Assembly (NCBI GenBank): GCA_025201765.1
Contig: MU623357.1
Location: forward strand, 248,001 to 312,000
Direction of reading: 5' to 3'
DNA: 64,000 bases
Source: Daldinia sp. FL1419
Lineage: Eukaryota > Ascomycota > Sordariomycetes > Xylariales > Hypoxylaceae
Position numbers and translations under genes: made by a program
The notes under the pieces: model-generated
Database searches by the model: none
Told to the model about the DNA's origin: nothing
Seen by the model: only the letters and a program-made list of their open reading frames with translations
Part shown: positions 57,341 to 64,000 of the stretch, piece by piece
Position numbering within the stretch: the stretch's first letter is position 1
Layout: every line of letters begins with the position of its first letter

Positions 57341-60300
57341 GGTTGGATACTTGGACTCGTCGATCGACTGACTGGACCGAATCAACTGATGGGTGAGGAT
57401 GAAGAAGGCAAACAAAAAAGGCATGCCAACGGTGGCTATTAAGCCAACGCCACGGGCTCTCGCAATCTGCCCACCGTTTGTCATCATGGCTGGTATCCTC
57501 TTCTTCTTCGGAGGTATACCTCAGATCTATTGACCTCAAGTGGTAATCGCCCATCGTCAATATCCTTGCTTCCTTGCTAAGTTGGGTTTATCCGGAGGGA
57601 CCCTGCGGTCTACCCTGGTCCGGTACTGCATGAAATCCGGAAAAAATGGCCAGCCGGCCGAGACTATTATGTAGGTAGGTATGTATTATTTATGTAAAAT
57701 ACATAGACGCAAGGGCCAAGCCATTGGTGTACGATAGCATTGAGTATTTGAGTATAGTCGGTCCCTCTTGTTATGGTCCTTTGGTTGTAGGATGACAACT
57801 CTTTTAGTCCGCTGCAGGGGTATGGGACGAGAAATTGGAGGAGGCCTGTGAAAACAGCATAGCGAGCCTTCCTTTCATGTCCAAGTCCAATGAAATAAAC
57901 TTGAAGAAGTTGGAGTAAGAATCTAGGCTGGCGACACACGGGAGATGGCGTTACAATGCGGAGGAAAAAGGGTGGGGAAAAGACGGGACGGTTTGTTAGT
58001 GAGATGAACTGGACTTTGAAGCTTTCCGGTAGACAGACAGGGGTAAGGCTTTTTCACACCAGGGTCGATCAAGGGCGTCCCCCATTAATGTCTACCTATG
58101 TATCATGCTCCCTCGTCTCAACTTTTACGTCTCTCCGGGGCAAATGTGGAGGATCAACGCGACGATTTAACACAGTCGACTATGGCTAATATATATAGAC
58201 ACCTAAGTATAACGGTCCCATCGTTGGCGGACAGAAGCATCCTATCCCTCTTGCAACAAGTAAATTATCGCACAGGAAATATTATATTATTACGCTCGGA
58301 GTAGAGAGGGACCAGTAGCTTAGGAGGGTGTCATCGCCCTGAAAGTCAATTAATCGTGTCACATCGCTAAGTCCCGACCGCGGAGATCACTTGAGCTGTT
58401 CGAATGCGACCCTATACTTCAAATCAGGTTGTGTCCAGCTTGCTAGGTTGAACCAGCGCTCGTACCCTGTTAGGTATCCCGCAATTGGATGTTCAAAGTC
58501 ATCTTCTCAGGTAGCTTTGCTATGCCGTCTCAAGCGTGTCCAAATCGAATATGCTACCACTCTACACACTACCCCTGCGTTGCTCTCGAAAATGCTCATA
58601 GTGAGAAGCTACTGCAAGAAAAACAACGTAGTCACAACTGTAACCTCGAGTGTAGCATTAAGACACGGGAATAGTGCTTGCTGTTTTTCAATGCCCCAAC
58701 CTGGAAATCTAAGGACAAGAAAGGCTACTCTCACGACATAATAGGATATAAATCCTTTACTACTTGCAGGTATGGGTACTAAAAGACCAATCAACCGAAG
58801 CGTGTCACTCACCCTGTCTATGCTAGATTTATTATATTCTCCGTAATGCTTTAGTGTCTTAGCCGTATCCACTGCCAACTCGTCTTGATGGCTTAATCGA
58901 TCCGGTCTCCGAAATTTCTACCGCTTAGGTGCTACTCTCGTTCACTTGGGACGCTAGCTTTGGAAGCTCGGCCGACAACATGAATAGCGATGCTAGTATA
59001 AGAAAAAGAAAAGTCTTGGCTTTCATATGATTAACTACTATGGAGATGGCTAGTCCACAGGTATGATCATATCCAAACTAAGTTATATATTTCCGCCAGA
59101 AAGTTACAGCTATACCAGGAAAGTTGTAACTATTATGCACACCGAGAGGAAAAATCGTTACTACCACTATTTACTCTATCTATTAAACCTAACAAGGCGG
59201 TAGAAGATCTAAATACATTGCCAAGAAACAGCCCACATGGCTGGTAACCATTCTCGGTGTAAATCTCCTTGGACTGTCGCATAACCCAATGTCACCGCGT
59301 AATATTTACGTTTCAGCAACATGCTTACCTCTTATATGCAGCTGTAAAAACCACCTCCCATGTTGAACTCTTATCGAGAACGACTATAACGCCTAACGTG
59401 CGGGATGCCGTTTAGGCCGATGTATGAACGAATACCACCGACGCGGAACCTGCAATATATCAATTCCTAAACGAGAGGGATTTGACAGTGTCACCTCGCC
59501 TCGTGGCCAAAAGAAGCAAGATAAAAGAAAAGGGGGCCATACACGCTTAAAAGAGCCTCACCCGGAATGCTTTGCTCCCAGTGCTAACAGCTTAATCTCG
59601 CATCGTCTTGAATTTAGGTAGTCATGAAGTTGAATAATACTATCTATTCTCTGAATGTTCATCCACGGATCTATAATGTATAGCTTAGGATATAACTAGA
59701 GTTGACAATAAAGGCCGTAGCTTCATGCCTAGTGCGCTAACATGACAAAGGCGAGCATCTCCAAATGCCCTTCCAGGAAAACCATAGCAATGGTTTATTT
59801 GATATCAAAGGACCCGCCGTTATATTACAAGCGCTGGTTGGCATGAAATGATAATAGCATGACATGAAAGATGCTAATTAGCTCCCATTGAGCCTAACCT
59901 TTGCTGTTCCACGTTATTCGGGTCTACATAGGAGCCAGTTCATAGCCAACACCCTGGATACCTGTTATGCGGTAGATTCCTGAAGAATGATAGCCGAACG
60001 TAGACACGCGGTGTATCTACTGACCACCGTACTGTTCTCGCCTTCGTTGAACGTCTCCTTTGAACCCCTGTTGACCATTATCAACCGGTGCATCCCCTTT
60101 AGCAGTCCAACATTCTCTGCTTCGGTGCCCTTCAGCATTATATGGAAATGCGCATATAATTCTTGCTCATAAGAGGGGACTTTATCTTATCACACCTCCT
60201 TTCTCTTGAGAATGAGGCCATCTCCTATTCGATTTAGCGTAGTCTGTTTCCTCAACATGACGCTATCTTTTTGTCCCGCATTTCGTATATTAATAATGGC

Positions 60301-60401
60301 GGCTCCGAGCTGGATAGTCGAGTACCTAGATTAGGAAAACGTGATAAACAGGTATATGGCAATTTAAAATCTTCATGGGGTGAGGAGTTTTGGCCTTTGC
60401 T
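57341..60401. other. Intergenic region (3 kb) with a possible decayed gene
   Basis: No intact gene seen. On the minus strand about 58540-58990, broken coding-like pieces occur (for example DELAVDTAKTLKHYGEYNKS ending at a GTGAGT donor at 58812), separated by stops; see findings. The rest, including frames 57667-57939 and 59424-59621, is featureless. Confidence 0.45.
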
Positions 60402-61907
60402 CTAACCCAACAAGCTGACCATTGGTTCGGGCCAACTGCCCCAGAGAAGCGGCCTGTCTCCCAAGCGAGCACTGACAGGAGCTAAAACCTTCAGTTTTCG
60501 TCGCTTCTCGTCGACCTCAGCCACATACACGTAGCCCATGACGTTAGAATCGCGGATCGTGTCCGCCGAGTCGTGGACTGATGCGTAAACAACCGACAGG
60601 ACACAATTTTGCATCATAAGTGATGGCTCGACTTTCTCGAGCATAGAGTCGTTGTATATTTCGTCATCTAATGCGGGCGAGGCGGAAGCTGCTTCTCTCT
60701 TAGTATGACTAGCCCCACGGTGAGTTATGCAAAACAAATCCGTACCTTGGTTAACTTTCCAGATCGACAAGGCTGAGAAATCAACTTGTTGCGTGAAGGG
60801 ACTCAGTGTAGTACTCGTATCACCAAAGAAATACTCCTTGATGGCTGCTTCGTGAACCTGTTGTAGAAATCCGGCGTCCCTTTCCACAACGCCACCGGAC
60901 TTGTCGAGGCTAACAATGGTGATTGGTTCATCTAAGCTGGTTTTTTGCCCAGCAAACTTCTTTTGAATCTCGCTGCCAATACGTTCTGAGCCTATCACAA
61001 GTACAATATTGACAGAAAACTCAGCAATTATATGTGATATATGGTCATAGCCTCCCTTGGAAACATTGACCCCGCCGGTGTCAATTAACAGTCCTGCTGT
61101 CTTTACATCGGCATCTTCTGCAAGTCGTGAGGTCACTGTTACGGCTAGTCTAGTCAACAACTTCTTATAAAGCCGCATGTTTTCCTCTGGCTGCCCTAAC
61201 CCGTAATTGTACACCAGTGGCAGCTTGACTGGTACAGCGCTTGGCCCGCTACTAGGTGTATTCCCCCAGTCCGTAGTAATATCAATGATGGTCGCGAATA
61301 CAGCCGCGCTCAGTGACCCCGGCAGAGCAAGCATACCCTCGCGACAATCCGTATTTACTACAAGAGGCTGGCGACCCATGCGCGTTGCCCATCCCGTAAG
61401 CATCTTCACTAAACTTGTTTTACCTGCATTCGGCGGCCCTACGACAAGAACGCGTGGGCCCATTTGACCTGTCTTCTCTGCAACCGTACGAAGTGCCTCA
61501 AGTTTGAAGTGTAGGTTCAGGTAGCTAACCATGGGGGTCTCGTCTGCTGTAGGCTCCGAAGTATAGGCATCGTAGTTGCCGGAAGGGGAGGATATTTCAA
61601 GCGTACATCCATGCCAGGTATTTATTTTTGACTTCGTCGCGGTGAAGGTGTAGGGTGTATTCGGGGCTAGTTCGGTACCGTCTTTCTCCGCGTTACCGGA
61701 AATTAACTTTATGTCCAGAGTTGAGCCGTGGGGAACCTCGAAGCGATATTCCCAGAAGGGTTCGAGAATTTCAGTTGTGGTCGGTGTTGTAGCGGAGGAA
61801 GATGCCATAGCCGGGGCCGCCTATTGAATGTTAGCTGATGGTTCGGGAAGGCTTGAGTTGGAGTGAATTACGGCCGACGGTATCTCTCCTAGTCCTGGTA
61901 TCGACAT
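60402..61907 (-). CDS. clp1: mRNA cleavage and polyadenylation factor Clp1
   Basis: Clp1 bridges cleavage factor IA/IIm in pre-mRNA 3'-end formation and has a polynucleotide-kinase fold. Two exons, 61907-61872 and 61820-60402, give 484 aa. The 36-base first exon encodes MSIPGLGEIPSA, the family's usual start; the intron GTAATT...CAATAG joins it to AAPAMASSS. The N-terminal beta domain (LEPFWEYRFEVPHGSTLDIK, then INTWHGCTLEI) precedes the P-loop GPPNAGKTS at residues 140-148 (Lys146). NTDCREGMLALPGSLSA is the conserved Walker-B-side segment. The C-terminal domain ends with DRPLLWGSWPEPMVSLLG. Without exon 1 the gene would appear to start at 61808. Nuclear; essential in yeasts. Confidence 0.95.
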
Positions 61908-62992
61908 GCTTTCGAAGTTGGCCTCTAGAAGATAGAGGTTGTTTAGGTACCTCCCTAAGATATGGGAGAAGGGTTGATATTAGAGAGAGGCAGTGTAGGA
62001 TGTATGTAGAAAGCAAAGAGTTTAATGTGGAGGGTTCCATGCGAGCGCTGCAAGCACTGCAAAGAAACAACAACCAAAGTTCAAAGCTACCTAATGTACT
62101 AACTTACCTTCGTACCAAACTTTAAATATAGTGGGTCCTTCCAACTCGACCTTCCTTGCAGACTTCCATAGAGGGGCATCTGCACGATACTTACCTCCTT
62201 ATGCAGGTACTTCACAGACAGGTTGAACGTGGGGTAAGTAGGCCATTAATCAGGCCAATAAATCAACAATATCGGAGCCCTCTCGTTTTCTATCTAACTG
62301 GTTAGTTATTTGTTGACTTCTTAATATTTTAAATAGAAGAGGCAAATGGACTTTACAATATACTTATAAACATATATAAAGGTGTAGTTATGTATGTATA
62401 TACTTAAGTAATTACCTAATACCTACTTAGATTAAGCACCTGGGTAATGGTTCTCTGAAGACAAACTAACTAATTCAAATATTCTTTTATATAAATATAG
62501 TTATGATATTATATACTCAATAATACACTATCATTATCCAATAAGAATTAGTTCAAATCCCTTTATTATAAAATGTAGCAGATTCATTCTAGTACTATAT
62601 TTTTAACTATTTTTTTCTTCTTTATTCTGATTTGATAAAATTCATTACCACCTTTTTGACGCCTTTATGAAGATGAAGTGTATACTTTTAGCATAGTTCC
62701 ATCTTCCCGTTCCCCAAATATAGTGAAAAAGGCAAGGCCTAACCCAACGTAATTTAACAAGACATGAACTTCGTCGCAAGTCGTAAATGAGCCCTGAATA
62801 GGCATACTCTATGAACCTAAAACTAAAGTATTGCAATGGGTATCTTCAAGCAACTCCAGACGATGCCCATTAATGACGCCATGCGAGCTCTTTGCGATTG
62901 GTTCGTTTGCCCTTATAATACAGAAATAACGATTCCGGGTCATCTATACGATACTCCCTATCCTCTCTTCAAGGCTACAGCCCATCTGAGTG
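61908..62992. other. Intergenic region
   Basis: About 1.1 kb; Clp1 promoter on the left, kinase 3' flank on the right. Very AT-rich from 62300 to 62640. The frame 62836-63228 (+) lies across the kinase stop and is a shadow. Confidence 0.55.
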
Positions 62993-64000
62993 TTATTCCG
63001 ACATCTCCTCGAAAATGTCTACAAGACTTCTCACTCCAAGCAGCACGTTTTCGTCCGGGCCTTGACCAGGCTTCCATGTTGCATGCGCAAAGTCGATTAA
63101 CTTTAAAGTGTATATGTGCGGAAAGCTCGATTCCTCATCCGAATCCTCCTCTAGTTCGTCAAAGTCTTCTGCAGTGTCGGGCTCGTATAGGTCTTCTTCA
63201 TTCATACCAATTCCGCTATCCACTCTAAGGTTAGCGACTGGGGCCCGTGAGGTGCCTCTCTTATGTTCTGACACGGTGGTTTCGGCGGCTTTTGCTTCCG
63301 CGATGGCTGCTCGCAGAGCTTCACCGTCGCCCTCAAAGACAAAAAGAAGACTAGAAGAATACATCCTAGTCTCTTCTTTCTCGAGTACTTCTTGCACTCT
63401 TCGAAGATCCTGAACGAATGCTCCAGCAATGGTCTTACCAAGCTCTTCGTCGATACCAGCGGCCTCGTTGAATATGTACTTCTTGAACGAGTCCACTAGG
63501 TTGCCATCGTTCACCGTATATCTTCCCCAGTCTTTATCATAAATCTTAAATCCTTCCTCGTCTAATTCCGATTCGTCCGTGGATCCCTTATAAACTCTCA
63601 TACCTGCAATACGAAAGCCGAATTTCTTATGAGTAGTCTCTTCGGCAATCTTATCAAATCTCTCCTTCTTCTCGGAGGGTGCATCATCAGCCCAAAGTCG
63701 GATCCCTAATTTTGCGTCCATAATATTTGGTTTCTTGTACCCGAAGGAAGCATTTTCTAATACTACTGCCCGATCTGTCGTAATTTTTCTAGCCTTGTTA
63801 GGAACCCATTTAACATTATCGGAAATAATTTGCTTTTCAGTGGGCGCTTCGATTATAGGCGTCCGATCGTCAAGATGTAAATGTGACTGGATCTCCTCCT
63901 TTACGGAGAAAGGGATATCGGCATGTTCAACGAGTCCTGGTATTTGCGCATGTATCGCGGCCTGGTCGGTTCCTTCATTTAGCGATAAAGTACCTATATA
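62993..64000 (-). CDS. Inositol polyphosphate (multi)kinase, IPK family, partial
   Basis: C-terminal part of an IPK-family kinase (Arg82/Ipk2-type multikinase) that phosphorylates inositol tris- and tetrakisphosphates. The frame is open from the stop at 62993 to the window edge at 64000, so the 5' end lies outside; at least 335 residues are present. The signature P-x-x-x-D-x-K-x-G is seen as PNIMDAKLGIRLW, preceded by AVVLENASFGYKK. An early stretch LSLNEGTDQ is next to the window edge. The ATP/Mg-binding LKLIDFAHATW block near the C-terminus (typical S-L-L and I-D-F-A-H) is followed by GPDENVLLGVRSLVDIFEEM. An acidic insertion (about EDFDELEEDSDEESS) lies just before it, common in Arg82-like proteins. 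I cannot separate Arg82/Ipk2 from the Kcs1-type without the N-terminus. Confidence 0.85.
   Translation of the reverse strand, partial: YIGTLSLNEGTDQAAIHAQIPGLVEHADIPFSVKEEIQSHLHLDDRTPIIEAPTEKQIISDNVKWVPNKARKITTDRAVVLENASFGYKKPNIMDAKLGIRLWADDAPSEKKERFDKIAEETTHKKFGFRIAGMRVYKGSTDESELDEEGFKIYDKDWGRYTVNDGNLVDSFKKYIFNEAAGIDEELGKTIAGAFVQDLRRVQEVLEKEETRMYSSSLLFVFEGDGEALRAAIAEAKAAETTVSEHKRGTSRAPVANLRVDSGIGMNEEDLYEPDTAEDFDELEEDSDEESSFPHIYTLKLIDFAHATWKPGQGPDENVLLGVRSLVDIFEEMSE

Noticed and set aside
1..64000. tRNA or rRNA genes
   Set aside because: I looked for the T-loop GGTTCGAATCC-type box and matching anticodon arms; the GTTCGA hits fall in coding exons or lack a cloverleaf.
1..64000. Secondary-metabolite cluster, CRISPR array or phage/plasmid system
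   Set aside because: No PKS, NRPS, terpene synthase or P450 genes, no regular spaced repeats, and the two Zn2Cys6 regulators are not surrounded by a pathway.

Overview
This window is nuclear DNA of a filamentous ascomycete (Pezizomycotina, probably Sordariomycetes). The genes are split by short GT-AG introns, mostly 50-140 bp, often with a CTAAC- or CTAAT-type branch site. They face both strands without operons, and their best family matches are fungal: Bir1, MepB, Cdc4-type light chain, FlbE, Zn2Cys6 regulators, Psf2 and Clp1. Intergenic DNA is AT-rich and full of palindromic ACCTAGGT/GGTACC-type motifs. I assign the class from gene content and style only, not from a search.

Layout: 0.6-2.6 kb, a PTEN-type phosphatase (+). 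2.6-12.3 kb, a gene-poor stretch holding a small secreted-peptide gene (6979) and a 5'-truncated RBR ubiquitin-ligase domain (10.5-11.1 kb). 12.3-14.9 kb, the survivin/Bir1 homologue (-). 17.0-17.8 kb, a small, highly codon-biased lysozyme/SLT-like protein (+). 18.4-20.7 kb, an M3 metallopeptidase (-). 21.6-22.1 kb, a Tc1/mariner-derived MITE with terminal inverted repeats of about 39 bp and a degraded transposase tail. 22.5-23.2 kb, a myosin light chain (-). 24.3-25.2 and 25.8-26.6 kb, a divergent pair: SAM methyltransferase (-) and CoA-binding protein (+). 26.9-28.3 kb, a DHH phosphoesterase (-). 29.3 kb, a small Cys-rich protein (+). 29.9-33.5 kb, a divergent pair: Old Yellow Enzyme (-) and Zn2Cys6 regulator (+). 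34.2-36.4 kb, a small secreted protein and a membrane protein (+). 36.7-39.1 kb, GINS subunit Psf2 and an aldo-keto reductase of xylose-reductase type (both -). 41.2-44.7 kb, an FlbE-like developmental protein and an F-box/LRR-like protein (both +). 47.5-49.8 kb, a second Zn2Cys6 regulator (-). 49.8-55.8 kb, a gene desert. 55.8-57.3 kb, a secreted lactonase-type beta-propeller (-). 60.4-61.9 kb, mRNA 3'-end factor Clp1 (-). 63.0-64.0 kb, the C-terminal part of an inositol polyphosphate kinase running off the right edge (-).

The genes do not form a pathway. Most are ordinary housekeeping functions (chromosome segregation, replication, cytokinesis, mRNA processing, inositol phosphates) mixed with small secreted or orphan genes. 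I see no biosynthetic gene cluster, CRISPR array, rRNA or convincing tRNA. Exon joins were worked out by eye from reading frame, splice sites and family expectations. The points most worth a second look are the MITE, the likely GC-AG intron and C-terminal PIP-like motif of the DHH protein, the signal-less SLT-like protein, the near-repeat pair in the OYE/regulator promoter, the truncated RBR domain, and a decayed coding trace near 58.6-58.9 kb.
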